Position numbers and translations under genes: made by a program. 64,000 nt of DNA, taken from contig JAENZX010000003.1 in the NCBI GenBank assembly GCA_016841045.1, forward strand, positions 1 through 64,000. The letters run 5' to 3'. Source of the DNA: Thermincola carboxydiphila. Lineage in GTDB: Bacteria > Bacillota > Thermincolia > Thermincolales > UBA2595. The notes below the pieces were generated by a model. It saw only the letters and a list, made by a program, of their open reading frames with translations. It was not told where the DNA came from and searched no databases. Shown here one piece after another: positions 1-9,224 of this stretch. Numbering within the stretch: the first letter of the stretch is position 1; each line of letters begins with the position of its first letter.

Positions 1-633
1 ACGTGTTATGTACTTGGTTCTGTAGGTGGGCCTCACCCATATCCAATGATTGTCAGGGACTTTCAGAAGATTATCGGTGAAGAAACAAGGGAGCAGGTTC
101 TGGCATTAGAGGGTCGGCTTCCTGATTGCATTGTTGCCTGCGTTGGGGGAGGCAGCAACGCAATGGGTATTTTTTACCCCTTTTTGGAAGATAAAGGAGT
201 TAAGCTAATTGGGGTAGAAGCTGCTGGGCATGGTACTAATACACCGTTTCATGCAGCAACACTTACCATGGGTTCTAAAGGCGTACTTCACGGTGCATAT
301 AGTTATGTTCTTCAGGATGATGACGGGCAAATAAATGAAGCACACTCAGTTTCAGCTGGACTTGATTATCCCGGTGTCGGTCCTGAACATAGTTATCTTA
401 AAGATAGTGGAAGAGTAGAATATGTTAGTATAACAGATTCTGAAGCCCTTGAAGCCTTTCAGGTTCTTTGCCGGACAGAAGGCATTATTCCCGCCCTCGA
501 AAGTTCACATGCCATTGCTCATGCCCTTAAAATAGTTCCTCAAATGACATCTGACCAAATTGTAATAATTAATCTCTCAGGACGCGGTGACAAGGATGTA
601 CAGACAGTTGCCGGTTTGTTGGAGGTGAAATAA
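1..633 (+). CDS. trpB: Tryptophan synthase beta chain, 3' part
   Basis: The gene enters from the left edge, and frame 1 is open from base 1. The first residues visible read [20 protein letters not shown], the conserved TrpB segment before the phosphate-binding part of the PLP site. GGGSNAMG is the loop that holds the PLP phosphate. TrpB condenses indole with serine to make tryptophan in the cytoplasm as part of the alpha2-beta2 complex. About 210 residues are present, roughly the C-terminal half of a ~400-residue family. The TAA stop is directly followed by the trpA ATG, so the two are translationally coupled, as usual in trp operons. Confidence 0.96.
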   Translation, partial: TCYVLGSVGGPHPYPMIVRDFQKIIGEETREQVLALEGRLPDCIVACVGGGSNAMGIFYPFLEDKGVKLIGVEAAGHGTNTPFHAATLTMGSKGVLHGAYSYVLQDDDGQINEAHSVSAGLDYPGVGPEHSYLKDSGRVEYVSITDSEALEAFQVLCRTEGIIPALESSHAIAHALKIVPQMTSDQIVIINLSGRGDKDVQTVAGLLEVK

Positions 634-1464
634 ATGTTTTCTGGAGAATTAACAGAGACTAACAGAATAACCTCTAAATTATCCTGCTTAAAGGAAAAAG
701 GTGAAAAAGGACTTATCACTTTTATTACCGCCGGTGACCCAGATCTTGAAATGACAAAGGAAATAGTACTGGCTCTGGAAAAATCAGGGGCTGATATTAT
801 AGAATTGGGGGTGCCTTACTCTGACCCTGTAGCAGACGGACCTATAATCCAACAGGCTTCCCAGCGGGCCCTAAGGGCCGGTACAAACCTTAAGAAAATA
901 TTTCAGACAGTACGTGATTTGAGGAAAAAAACCCAAATTCCTGTTCTGCTGATGACATACTTTAATCCGTTATTAAGATATGGTTTGGAGAAGGTGGCAG
1001 CTGATGCCCATGCTTCTGGCGTAGATGGATTTATTGTTCCAGACCTGCCTTTTGAGGAAAAGGGTATTTTTTCTGATGAACTTGAGAAGTATAATCTGGT
1101 TTTAATCCCACTGGTTGCACCTACCAGTGGTTTTGATAGGATAAAACAGATAACTGCAGATACTCAAGGTTTTATTTATTGCGTATCACTAACAGGTGTA
1201 ACTGGTGTCAGAGAAGGCATCCCGCAAAATCTCAGGGAATTCATGGGAAATGTACGCGAAGTAACAAACGCTCCTCTGGCTGTAGGTTTTGGTGTTTCAA
1301 AACCAGAGCAGGTGTCAGTTATTTCACAATACTGTGATGCAGTAATAGTAGGAAGTGCACTGGTGAAAACTATTAGTGAAAAAAATGAGTCTAACGAGTT
1401 AATTGAAGCTGTTCGCGAGTTTACAAAAAAACTTAAACAACCTCTGATTAACATCAATGGATAA
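634..1464 (+). CDS. trpA: Tryptophan synthase alpha chain
   Basis: A 276-residue TIM-barrel protein, close to the usual ~265. TrpA splits indole-3-glycerol phosphate and channels indole to TrpB. The signature LGVPYSDPVADGP (about residues 58-70) carries the catalytic Asp, and the catalytic Glu lies just before it in the ITAGDPDLEMT region. GFGVSKPEQV near the C-terminus binds phosphate. The ATG follows the trpB stop with no gap, and GGAGGTG inside the end of trpB serves as the ribosome binding site. It is the last trp gene here; no clear terminator separates it from the next gene, so read-through into the aro genes is possible. Confidence 0.97.
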   Translation: MFSGELTETNRITSKLSCLKEKGEKGLITFITAGDPDLEMTKEIVLALEKSGADIIELGVPYSDPVADGPIIQQASQRALRAGTNLKKIFQTVRDLRKKTQIPVLLMTYFNPLLRYGLEKVAADAHASGVDGFIVPDLPFEEKGIFSDELEKYNLVLIPLVAPTSGFDRIKQITADTQGFIYCVSLTGVTGVREGIPQNLREFMGNVREVTNAPLAVGFGVSKPEQVSVISQYCDAVIVGSALVKTISEKNESNELIEAVREFTKKLKQPLINING

Positions 1465-1539
1465 AGAAAAGGAAAAGAAAGAAATCTCTTAAAACAGTAG
1501 TTTCATATAAATGGAATCGGGTCCGGGAGGTAAACGGTA

Positions 1540-2355
1540 ATGGGATATAAATTGGCGGGCAGGAACGATTCACGGCAAAAGACGGTCATAACTATTGGCG
1601 ATGCTGTATTTGGCGGAGACCAATTTACTATAATTGCAGGACCCTGTGCTGTGGAGGATAGAGATGGATATATAGAAACTGCTCTGGCACTGAAAAAAAT
1701 TGGTGTTAAAATGCTGAGAGGTGGTGCCTTTAAACCCCGAACCTCTCCTTATGCATTTCAGGGTTTGGCAGAAGAAGGACTAAGCATAATGGCTGAAGCA
1801 AGAGATATTACCGGACTGCCTGTGGTTACTGAGGTTATGGATACGCGAGATATAGAGATTGTTGCAAAGTATGCTGACGTACTTCAGATTGGCAGCAGAA
1901 ACATGCAAAATTTTATTCTGCTCAAAGAAGTTGGCCGTATCGATAAACCGGTACTGTTAAAACGGGGGTTGTCTGCTACCATTGAGGAGTGGCTGATGGC
2001 AGCTGAGTATATAATGGCTGAAGGAAACTCTCAGGTAATCATGTGTGAGCGAGGCATTAGGACCTTTGAAACACTTACCCGAAACACCCTTGATATAAGT
2101 GCGGTCCCGGCGATAAAAGAACTCTCACACCTTCCTGTGATAGTTGACCCTTCACATGCATCAGGTAAAAGAAATATGGTAGGCCCCCTTTCTAAAGCAG
2201 CAGTGGCTGCAGGCGCCGACGGGTTAATTGTTGAGGTTCATCATTGTCCTGATGAAGCACTATGTGACGGTGGACAGTCGTTGACACCGGAAGAATTTGC
2301 AGTCCTGACAAGACAAATTGTTCCTATTGCCAAGGCAGTGGGAAGAAATTGCTGA
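1540..2355 (+). CDS. aroF: DAHP synthase, AroF/KDO8PS-like type, catalytic domain only
   Basis: 271 residues. It condenses phosphoenolpyruvate and erythrose 4-phosphate to DAHP, the entry step of the shikimate pathway. [39 protein letters not shown] and [10 protein letters not shown] are the conserved substrate and metal binding segments of the type I-beta family. Residues 1-28 are too short for the ferredoxin-like regulatory domain seen in the next gene, so this enzyme is probably not feedback-regulated through that domain. GGGAGG sits 9 bases before the ATG. It is a paralogue of the gene at 2598. The gene symbol is used in the generic Firmicute sense. Confidence 0.93.
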   Translation: MGYKLAGRNDSRQKTVITIGDAVFGGDQFTIIAGPCAVEDRDGYIETALALKKIGVKMLRGGAFKPRTSPYAFQGLAEEGLSIMAEARDITGLPVVTEVMDTRDIEIVAKYADVLQIGSRNMQNFILLKEVGRIDKPVLLKRGLSATIEEWLMAAEYIMAEGNSQVIMCERGIRTFETLTRNTLDISAVPAIKELSHLPVIVDPSHASGKRNMVGPLSKAAVAAGADGLIVEVHHCPDEALCDGGQSLTPEEFAVLTRQIVPIAKAVGRNC

Positions 2356-2517
2356 TTAAAGAAAAGTGTGCCTTGTCAAAATCAGTAACCTATGGTACGA
2401 TTTTTATGTGGTATTATTGTAGGTTAGTTTTGGGTAGTATGGTAGGTTCTTGGTTTCAAAAAAAATTGTAGGATGGTAGGAAGGGAGGTCATCGTTGGGT
2501 TAACGAGGTTTATTCAG

Positions 2518-2544
2518 GCACTCCTTTTTTAGGGGTGCTTTTTT
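2518..2544 (+). terminator. Hairpin plus T-run between the two DAHP synthase genes
   Basis: GCACTCC (2518-2524) pairs with GGGGTGC (2532-2538), with one T-G wobble, and is followed by six T. It lies 54 bases before the next start codon, so it may act as an intrinsic terminator or attenuator ahead of the second DAHP synthase. The rest of 2356-2597 holds several copies of a TGGTAGG-like string but no T-box or other riboswitch core that I recognise. Confidence 0.55.
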
Positions 2545-2597
2545 AAGGTTGTTTTTGGTTAATACTATTGTTGAAGTAAAATATTGGAGGTAATTAC

Positions 2598-3611
2598 ATG
2601 ATAGTTGTTATGAACAGTGGAGCAAATAAAATTCAGATAGATAATGTTCTTACAAGACTAGAGAATCTTGGTTTCAAAATTCATCTATCCGAAGGTGTCG
2701 AGCGCACAATTATTGGCGCTATCGGAGATAAATCCATTCTTAACGAAGTAGCCTTAGAAGCTATGCCCGGAGTTGAAAAGGTGGTTCCAATCCTCCAGCC
2801 ATATAAGCTGGTAAGCAGGGAATTCAAAAGCAGAGATTCGGTAGTTAAAGTTGATAACCTGGAATTTGGGGGTAAAAAGATACATATTATGGCGGGGCCC
2901 TGCGCAGTTGAGAGCAGGGAACAGTTGATGGAAAGTGCCGAAGCCGTTGCCAGGGCCGGTGCAACGATTTTAAGGGGAGGAGCATTCAAACCCAGAACGT
3001 CACCATATGCCTTTCAGGGTTTAGAAGAAGAAGGTCTTCAAATGTTGGCTGAGGCCAGGGAAAAAACCGGTCTTAAAATTGTAACGGAAGTAGTAGATCC
3101 GAGAAACGTTGAACTCGTTGCTAAATATGCGGATATACTGCAGATTGGTGCCAGGAACATGCAGAACTTTTTTCTGTTAAAAGAAGTGTCTATTGCAAAT
3201 AAACCGGTACTCTTAAAGAGAGGACCTTCAGCCACTATTGAGGAATGGTTAATGGCTGCAGAATATGTTATGTCCGGGGGAAACTATAATGTAATACTCT
3301 GTGAGCGTGGAGTAAGGACTTTTGAAACATACCTTAGAAATACCCTTGACCTCAGCGCTGTGCCTGTAGCCAAACATCTTTCACATTTACCTGTAATAGT
3401 GGATCCCAGTCATGCCGTAGGCAAGTGGCAGTTTGTTAAACCTATGGCTCTGGCAGCTGTTGCTGCAGGAGCTGATGGACTTATTATAGAAGTGCATCCC
3501 AATCCTGCTCAGGCACTCTGTGATGGCCCCCAGTCATTGACACCGGAACACTTTGAGGAACTGATGAATGATATAAGGAAAATGGCTGAAACAATGGAAA
3601 GAGAATTATGA
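2598..3611 (+). CDS. aroF: DAHP synthase with N-terminal ferredoxin-like regulatory domain
   Basis: 337 residues. Residues 1-70 ([17 protein letters not shown]...) form the ferredoxin-like domain known from Thermotoga-type DAHP synthases, where it mediates feedback inhibition by tyrosine or phenylalanine. The catalytic barrel follows with [26 protein letters not shown] and [10 protein letters not shown]. It catalyses the same first shikimate step as the shorter paralogue upstream. TTGGAGG lies before the ATG. The stop overlaps the tyrA start by 4 bases (ATGA), so the two genes are translationally coupled. That fits with an aromatic amino acid-sensitive form being made together with the tyrosine branch. 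Confidence 0.95.
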   Translation: MIVVMNSGANKIQIDNVLTRLENLGFKIHLSEGVERTIIGAIGDKSILNEVALEAMPGVEKVVPILQPYKLVSREFKSRDSVVKVDNLEFGGKKIHIMAGPCAVESREQLMESAEAVARAGATILRGGAFKPRTSPYAFQGLEEEGLQMLAEAREKTGLKIVTEVVDPRNVELVAKYADILQIGARNMQNFFLLKEVSIANKPVLLKRGPSATIEEWLMAAEYVMSGGNYNVILCERGVRTFETYLRNTLDLSAVPVAKHLSHLPVIVDPSHAVGKWQFVKPMALAAVAAGADGLIIEVHPNPAQALCDGPQSLTPEHFEELMNDIRKMAETMEREL

Positions 3612-4723
3612 TAACTACAGACGCAATATTTAAAAAAGTTGTAATAATTGGAGTTGGAGTCATTGGTGGTTCTCTGGGGATGGCCTTAATAAGCCGTCAA
3701 TTAGCTGAAAAGGTTATCGGAGTTGATTCCGACCAGACGAATTTACAACTGGCTGTTGAATTTAATGCCATTCATGAAGGGACAACAGATATTAACACTA
3801 CTGTTTCAGATGCTGATTTGGTAGTTGTTTCTACACCTGTTGGAGCTATGCTTAAGATAATAAAAACTGTTGGACAGTGCGCTTCAAAGGGATGTATTGT
3901 CACTGATGTTGGTAGTACAAAAGAAAAGATAGTGAAGGAAGCAGAAAAGCTCTTACCAACTGGAGTACACTTTATCGGGGGGCATCCTATGACAGGCTCC
4001 GAGTTGGCGGGAGTACGGGGGGCTGACAGATATCTTTTTGAAAACGCAGTTTATGTATTAACCCCCACAAATAATACTGATGATAAGGCAATTGAGAAGT
4101 TTAGGCTGATGATTGAAGCTGTTGGAGCAAAGGTGATAGAAAAAAATCCCGACGAACACGATCTTATGGTTGCTGCCATCAGTCATCTTCCTCATTTAGC
4201 GGCCACTTCTCTGGTAAATACTGTCGGAGAGCTGGACAAAGAGCATGAAGGCCTGCTGATGCTGGCTGCAGGGGGGTTCCGTGACACTACCAGGGTCGCA
4301 TCCGGCCATCCCTTAATGTGGAGGGATATATGTATTACCAATAAAGAGAATATCATAAAAGTGCTTGACCGGTATATGGCAGCATTATCAGATGTACGGG
4401 CATTAATAGATAAATGTGATGATTTTGGACTTCAGAAGGATTTTGAACAGGCAAAGGAACTTAGGAATAATATTCCCTCCAGGATGAGAGGCTATTTGCC
4501 GCTTATATACGAGATTGTCGCTACTGTTCCTGACAAACCGGGAGCAATCGGAAACTTAGCTGGAATTCTTGGCAATCAGAATATAAATATAAATGACATA
4601 GAAATTTTAAGGGTTAGGGAAGGAGAAGGCGGAACAATCCGGCTCGCTGTTGGCAGCCAGAACGAACAGGAAGACGCTATCCACCTTCTTCGTGCAAACG
4701 GAATTATTGCAAAAAAGAGATAA
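3608..4723 (+). CDS. tyrA: Prephenate dehydrogenase with C-terminal ACT domain
   Basis: 371 residues. It oxidises prephenate to 4-hydroxyphenylpyruvate with NAD(P)+ in tyrosine synthesis. The N-terminal Rossmann loop is VIIGVGVIGGSLGMAL (about 12-27), and VTDVGSTK and GGHPMTGSE are conserved TyrA motifs. Residues from about 300 (YEIVATVPDKPGAIGNLAGI) form an ACT domain, the usual allosteric site for tyrosine. The start overlaps the upstream DAHP synthase stop by 4 bases. The gene sits in a tight series with aroA. Confidence 0.96.
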   Translation: MITTDAIFKKVVIIGVGVIGGSLGMALISRQLAEKVIGVDSDQTNLQLAVEFNAIHEGTTDINTTVSDADLVVVSTPVGAMLKIIKTVGQCASKGCIVTDVGSTKEKIVKEAEKLLPTGVHFIGGHPMTGSELAGVRGADRYLFENAVYVLTPTNNTDDKAIEKFRLMIEAVGAKVIEKNPDEHDLMVAAISHLPHLAATSLVNTVGELDKEHEGLLMLAAGGFRDTTRVASGHPLMWRDICITNKENIIKVLDRYMAALSDVRALIDKCDDFGLQKDFEQAKELRNNIPSRMRGYLPLIYEIVATVPDKPGAIGNLAGILGNQNININDIEILRVREGEGGTIRLAVGSQNEQEDAIHLLRANGIIAKKR

Positions 4724-4747
4724 TTATGCAGCATAGGGAGTGAGTCG

Positions 4748-6037
4748 GTGGAATTACATGTTCGACAGTCAAAAAAAATACAAGGGCAGATTGAAGTACC
4801 GGGGGATAAAAGTATCTCACACCGGGCGGTAATGCTTGGTTCTCTCTCACACGGAATTACTGAAGTGAAAAATTTCCTGATGGGTGCTGACTGCTTAAGT
4901 ACAATTGAATGCTTTAAAGCTATGGGGACTGAGTTTGAGCAAACCGGTGAAACCTCTCTCTTAGTAAAGGGAATGGGGCTAAAGGGCCTTAATGAGCCCA
5001 GGGATGTGCTAAATGTAGGCAATTCCGGTACCACTATACGACTCATGATGGGTATTCTTGCCGGTCAACCATTTTTTTCCTCAGTTACAGGGGATGATTC
5101 TATACGTACAAGGCCCATGGCTAGAGTAGCAGCGCCTCTGAAGGAAATGGGAGCGGTTATTGATGGCAGGAAAGGCGGTAACCTCGCTCCAATAACAGTT
5201 AGAGGTGGAAATCTAAAACCTATTGAATTTGTTTCGACGGTGGCCAGTGCTCAGGTAAAGTCGGCTGTTATGCTGGCTGGGCTTTATACTTCAGGAGTAA
5301 CAACCATAAAAGAGCCTGAGAGGTCAAGGGACCACACGGAGAGAATGCTAACATATCTCGGAGCACAGATTAATGTATATGAAAGCACTGTTCAGGTTTC
5401 CGGAGGGGCGGAATTGATTGGTAAACCAATTGAGGTGCCAGGTGATATCTCATCAGCTGCATTTTTTATGGTAGCAGCTGCTATCTTGCCTGGTTCATCC
5501 ATAAGAATTAACAGGGTCGGATTAAACCCCACCCGAACAGGTATAATAGATGTATTACTTGATATGGGCGCTGATTTGCGGATTACAAATGAAAGAGAAG
5601 TCAACGGTGAACCGATAGGTGATATTATTGTCAAAGGTGGCAGCAAGCTTAAGGGTGTTGTTATCGAGGGGAGTCTGATTCCAAGATTAATCGATGAAAT
5701 ACCGATTATTGCTGTTGCTGCTGCAAGAGCCGAGGGTGAGACGATTATTAGAGATGCTGCAGAATTAAAGGTTAAAGAAACCAACAGAATTGCGACTGTG
5801 GCGGGAGAACTCAATAAGATGGGCGTTGAAATAACGCAAACCGAGGATGGTATGATTATAACAGGGGGTTCCGCGCTAAAAGGTACATTCTGTGAAAGTC
5901 ACGGTGACCACCGGGTTGCAATGACGGCCGCAATAGCTGGTTTGGCAGCTGCCGGTGAAACTGTAGTGAGCAACGCTGGTTGTGTGAATGTCTCATTCCC
6001 AGGGTTTTCAAACCTGCTGAGCAAATTGGTTGTATAA
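4748..6037 (+). CDS. aroA: 3-phosphoshikimate 1-carboxyvinyltransferase (EPSP synthase)
   Basis: 429 residues, the normal family length. It transfers the enolpyruvyl group of PEP to shikimate 3-phosphate. PGDKSISHRAVMLGSLS near the N-terminus, GNSGTTIRLMMGILAGQ around residue 90, RPMARV and DHRVAMTAAIAG near the C-terminus are the family signatures. The start is GTG, preceded by GGGAGTGAG. GNSGTT followed by RLM suggests the class II-like Firmicute branch, but sequence alone does not establish glyphosate sensitivity. It is followed by a terminator-like hairpin. Confidence 0.97.
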   Translation: MELHVRQSKKIQGQIEVPGDKSISHRAVMLGSLSHGITEVKNFLMGADCLSTIECFKAMGTEFEQTGETSLLVKGMGLKGLNEPRDVLNVGNSGTTIRLMMGILAGQPFFSSVTGDDSIRTRPMARVAAPLKEMGAVIDGRKGGNLAPITVRGGNLKPIEFVSTVASAQVKSAVMLAGLYTSGVTTIKEPERSRDHTERMLTYLGAQINVYESTVQVSGGAELIGKPIEVPGDISSAAFFMVAAAILPGSSIRINRVGLNPTRTGIIDVLLDMGADLRITNEREVNGEPIGDIIVKGGSKLKGVVIEGSLIPRLIDEIPIIAVAAARAEGETIIRDAAELKVKETNRIATVAGELNKMGVEITQTEDGMIITGGSALKGTFCESHGDHRVAMTAAIAGLAAAGETVVSNAGCVNVSFPGFSNLLSKLVV

Positions 6038-6044
6038 ATTAAGT

Positions 6045-6077
6045 CACGGAAACCATTTGGTTTTCCGTGCTTTTGTT
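6045..6077 (+). terminator. Terminator after aroA
   Basis: CACGGAAACC (6045-6054) pairs with GGTTTTCCGTG (6059-6069) with a single bulge, followed by CTTTTG. It separates the aromatic genes from cmk. Confidence 0.7.
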
Positions 6078-6203
6078 TATTAAGGTAACTTTTAGTAAAC
6101 TATATTAAGCGAAATATCTAACAAAAATTTGACCGATACAAGGAAAAAAATGTTTTTTGTCGAAACTTTTTATCTTAACAAATAATGTTTAACTAGGGGT
6201 GAC

Positions 6204-6893
6204 ATGATGCAAGTAACGGGAAGAAAACCAGCCGTTGCTATAGACGGTCCCGCCGGAGCAGGAAAAAGCACAGTAGCCAGGCAGGTTTCAAAAGACTTGG
6301 GATATATTTATATAGATACCGGAGCTATGTACAGGGCTATTACAGTAAAAGCCCTGCGTCTCGGATATAATCTATCTGATGAGGCGAAACTAACGGAATT
6401 AGCCGAAAATACGGAAATAAAGCTTGCATATAAAGACCATACACAGGTAATTTATATGGACGGAGAAGATGTAAGTGCAGAGATTCGTCTTCCACTGGTA
6501 TCTCAAAATGTTTCCCTTGTAGCCAAAGTTCCCGGTGTAAGAATTGAAATGGTTAAAATACAGAGGGATCTAGCTATCGAAGGCGGGGTCATCATGGATG
6601 GGAGAGATATAGGAACTTATGTCCTCCCTAATGCAGAATGCAAGATATTTCTTACAGCTTCAACTTCAGAACGGGCGAAGAGAAGAGCAAAGGACTTGGA
6701 AGCAGCCGGCATAGAGGTTGATTTAATCCAGTTAGAAAAAGAAATTATTACGCGTGATGAAATAGATAGTACACGTAAAATGGCGCCCCTGATAAAAGCA
6801 GAAGATGCAATTTTAATAGATTCCTCTAACCTTAGTTTTGATGAGGTTGTAGAAACTATTAAGGAATGTATTACCCAAAAATGCGGTGGGTAA
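6204..6893 (+). CDS. cmk: Cytidylate kinase
   Basis: 229 residues. It phosphorylates CMP and dCMP. The P-loop is IDGPAGAGKSTVAR (about 13-26), followed by YIDTGAMYRA and GRDIGTYVLPNA, the CMP-binding and LID-region signatures. There are two adjacent ATG codons; 6204 is chosen, with AGGGGTGA just upstream. In many Firmicutes plsC lies between cmk and ispH, but here ispH follows directly after a 101-base gap. Confidence 0.96.
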   Translation: MMQVTGRKPAVAIDGPAGAGKSTVARQVSKDLGYIYIDTGAMYRAITVKALRLGYNLSDEAKLTELAENTEIKLAYKDHTQVIYMDGEDVSAEIRLPLVSQNVSLVAKVPGVRIEMVKIQRDLAIEGGVIMDGRDIGTYVLPNAECKIFLTASTSERAKRRAKDLEAAGIEVDLIQLEKEIITRDEIDSTRKMAPLIKAEDAILIDSSNLSFDEVVETIKECITQKCGG

Positions 6894-6994
6894 ATTAAGT
6901 GCTTGGAGGAATTTAAATTTTTCCATAGAACTAAAAACACATTATAAACAAATTTATTCTCATAATATGGTTATCGTTGTTTTGAGGTGATAGC

Positions 6995-9025
6995 GTGAAA
7001 ATTGAACTCGCCCCCAAAGCAGGGTTCTGTTTTGGGGTTAAGAGAGCACTAGATTTGGCAGCTAAAACAGCACAAGAATCTAATAAAGACATATATACTC
7101 TGGGACCGTTGATTCACAACCCACAGGTTGTCGATGAACTCTCAAAGCAGGGTATTGTTGTTGCCGAAGTTATAGAGGATATTCCCAGTGGTGTTATCAT
7201 AATTCGTTCACATGGTGTGGGTCCCGATGTCTTTGAAAAGGCAAAGGAAAATGGGCTTCAGATTATTGATGCGACTTGCCCGTTTGTTAAAAAAGCGCAC
7301 CAACTTGCTGAACAACTAAGTAATAAAGGGTACCAGGTTGTTGTGGTTGGTGACAAGGAACATCCTGAGGTAACAGGCATAGTAGGTTGGACAGGCGGAC
7401 AGGGTGTAGTGGTGGAAAGTCCTGAAGAGGCAGAAAAGCTTCTACCACAGAAAAAAGTGGCGATAATAAGTCAAACAACCCAGCCTGAGGAAAATTTTAA
7501 TAAAATTGTGACTGTATTAAAGTCTAAAGTCCAGGATGTGATAGCACACAATACTATCTGCCATGCTACAAGGGACAGACAGTCAGCTGCTGTTGAACTG
7601 GCCCGAAATGTAGATCTTATGATTGTCGTGGGAGGTAAGAACAGTGCCAATACTCAAAAGCTAGCAAGACTTTGTGCAGAAACAGGGACAACTACTCATT
7701 ATGTCGAGACAGCCGGGGAAATTGACCTGCAGTGGCTGAAAGGAGTAAAGAAGGTAGGCATTACAGCCGGGGCATCCACCCCGGATTGGATAATAGAGGA
7801 GGTAAGAAGGTACATGGAAGATGGTACTCATGAAGAACAAGAAAATATGTTAATGGAAGACGCTATTAACCCCAAAGAAATTCGTAAAGGACAAATCATA
7901 ACGGGAGTTGTGGTTCAGGTTGGTGAAGATGAAGTACTGGTTGATGTAGGAGGAAAATCAGAGGGAATTATTCCATTAAGGGAAATTTCCTGCTGTGATA
8001 TATCACCCAAGGCAATGTTTAATGTTGGAGACTCTGTTGAGGTTGCAGTTATAAGTAATCATGATGACGAAGGTAAAATTATTCTTTCAAAAAGAAAAGC
8101 TGATGCTGAAAAAGCCTGGGATGTGTTGACTGCCGCAATGGAAAGTCAGGCTTCTGTTGAGGGCTTTGTGAACGAAGTAGTAAAAGGTGGTTTACTGGTA
8201 GACGTTGGGGTTCAGGCATTTCTTCCTGCGTCACTGGTAGAGCTGGGATACGTTGAAGAATTATCAAGATATATTGGACAGAAAATCACTGCACAAGTTA
8301 TTGAAGTCAAGAAGGAGTCAAGAAAAGTCATCTTGTCCAGAAAAGCCATCTTACAGGAAGAATACAACCAAAAACGAGCTGCTTTATGGAATGAAATAGA
8401 AGAAGGTCAGGTAAGAAAAGGTATTGTTCGCAGGTTAACCAATTTTGGTGCCTTTGTAGATATCGGGGGCGCGGACGGTCTCCTGCATGTATCTGAGATG
8501 GCATGGTACAGAGTGAGTCATCCATCGGAGATACTTAAAGAAAACGATGAGATAGAAGTTTATATACTAAGTGCAGATAAAAACAATGAAAAGATATCTC
8601 TTAGTTTGAGAAAGATCTTACCTAATCCCTGGCATAATTTCGAAGAAAAATATAAGGTTGGAAGTAATGTAACGGGAAAAGTCGCAAGAATAGCTCCATT
8701 TGGAGCCTTTGTAGAACTGGAACCCGGTATTGATGGTTTGATTCATATTTCTCAGCTTTCTGATAAAAGGATTAATAATCCTACGGAAGTAGTCAATGTT
8801 GGAGATGAAGTTACTGCTAAGATCCTCGATGTTGACTCTGAGAAGCATAAGATAAGCCTATCCTTGAAAGAGGCACGTAACGATGAGGAAAAGAAGGAAG
8901 AGGCAGAAGTTATAGCTGCACACCAGCAGATTGAAGAACCGGCTCCAACTCTCGGAGAATCTCTGAGTGATGAAGTTCAGCAGAAATTAAATAATGCTGT
9001 TAAGTCCGGCGAAGAGTCGGAATAA
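6995..9025 (+). CDS. ispH: Fusion of IspH (HMBPP reductase) with ribosomal protein S1
   Basis: 676 residues. Residues 1-280 are IspH, the [4Fe-4S] enzyme that makes IPP and DMAPP in the last MEP-pathway step. The cluster cysteines are visible in AGFCFGVKRA, DATCPFV and NTICHATRDRQ. From about residue 298 there are four S1 RNA-binding repeats, each ending in a pattern like GKIILSKRKA or KISLSLRK, and then a Glu-rich tail. This fusion is known across Clostridia. The S1 half may act as ribosomal protein S1 (rpsA). The start is GTG with GAGGTGA upstream. Confidence 0.95.
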   Translation: MKIELAPKAGFCFGVKRALDLAAKTAQESNKDIYTLGPLIHNPQVVDELSKQGIVVAEVIEDIPSGVIIIRSHGVGPDVFEKAKENGLQIIDATCPFVKKAHQLAEQLSNKGYQVVVVGDKEHPEVTGIVGWTGGQGVVVESPEEAEKLLPQKKVAIISQTTQPEENFNKIVTVLKSKVQDVIAHNTICHATRDRQSAAVELARNVDLMIVVGGKNSANTQKLARLCAETGTTTHYVETAGEIDLQWLKGVKKVGITAGASTPDWIIEEVRRYMEDGTHEEQENMLMEDAINPKEIRKGQIITGVVVQVGEDEVLVDVGGKSEGIIPLREISCCDISPKAMFNVGDSVEVAVISNHDDEGKIILSKRKADAEKAWDVLTAAMESQASVEGFVNEVVKGGLLVDVGVQAFLPASLVELGYVEELSRYIGQKITAQVIEVKKESRKVILSRKAILQEEYNQKRAALWNEIEEGQVRKGIVRRLTNFGAFVDIGGADGLLHVSEMAWYRVSHPSEILKENDEIEVYILSADKNNEKISLSLRKILPNPWHNFEEKYKVGSNVTGKVARIAPFGAFVELEPGIDGLIHISQLSDKRINNPTEVVNVGDEVTAKILDVDSEKHKISLSLKEARNDEEKKEEAEVIAAHQQIEEPAPTLGESLSDEVQQKLNNAVKSGEESE

Positions 9026-9039
9026 TAAAATGTTATTTT

Positions 9040-9070
9040 AAGGACTGTCTTTGAGACAGTCCTTATTATT
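9040..9070 (+). terminator. Strong terminator after ispH-rpsA
   Basis: AAGGACTGTCT (9040-9050) and AGACAGTCCTT (9054-9064) form a perfect 11-bp stem with a 3-base loop, followed by a T-rich tail. Confidence 0.9.
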
Positions 9071-9167
9071 TTTGCTATCAAACCTATCGGAACAGAAAAC
9101 TCGTGTTTATATTTAGTAAGCATAGACAGTTTAACTGTATATTTCAACTGTTGGGAGGGAAATATAA

Positions 9168-9224
9168 ATGACGTTACAGAGTAAAATGAAAAATTTTCTT
9201 TATGAGAAAGGAGAGTTTAAATGA
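9168..9224 (+). CDS. 18-residue leader ORF overlapping the DUF1614 gene
   Basis: ATG at 9168 is preceded by TTGGGAGGG at good spacing. The ORF encodes MTLQSKMKNFLYEKGEFK and stops at TGA 9222-9224. That stop overlaps the next start as ATGA (9221-9224). The downstream gene's own GAAAGGAG site lies inside this ORF. A leader peptide that couples translation of the sporulation-type operon is the simplest reading. No function of the peptide itself is known. Confidence 0.45.
   Translation: MTLQSKMKNFLYEKGEFK

Noticed and set aside
2356-2597. T-box leader before the second DAHP synthase
   Set aside because: There is no AGGGTGG-ACCGCG T-box sequence or specifier stem; only a short terminator-like hairpin is seen.
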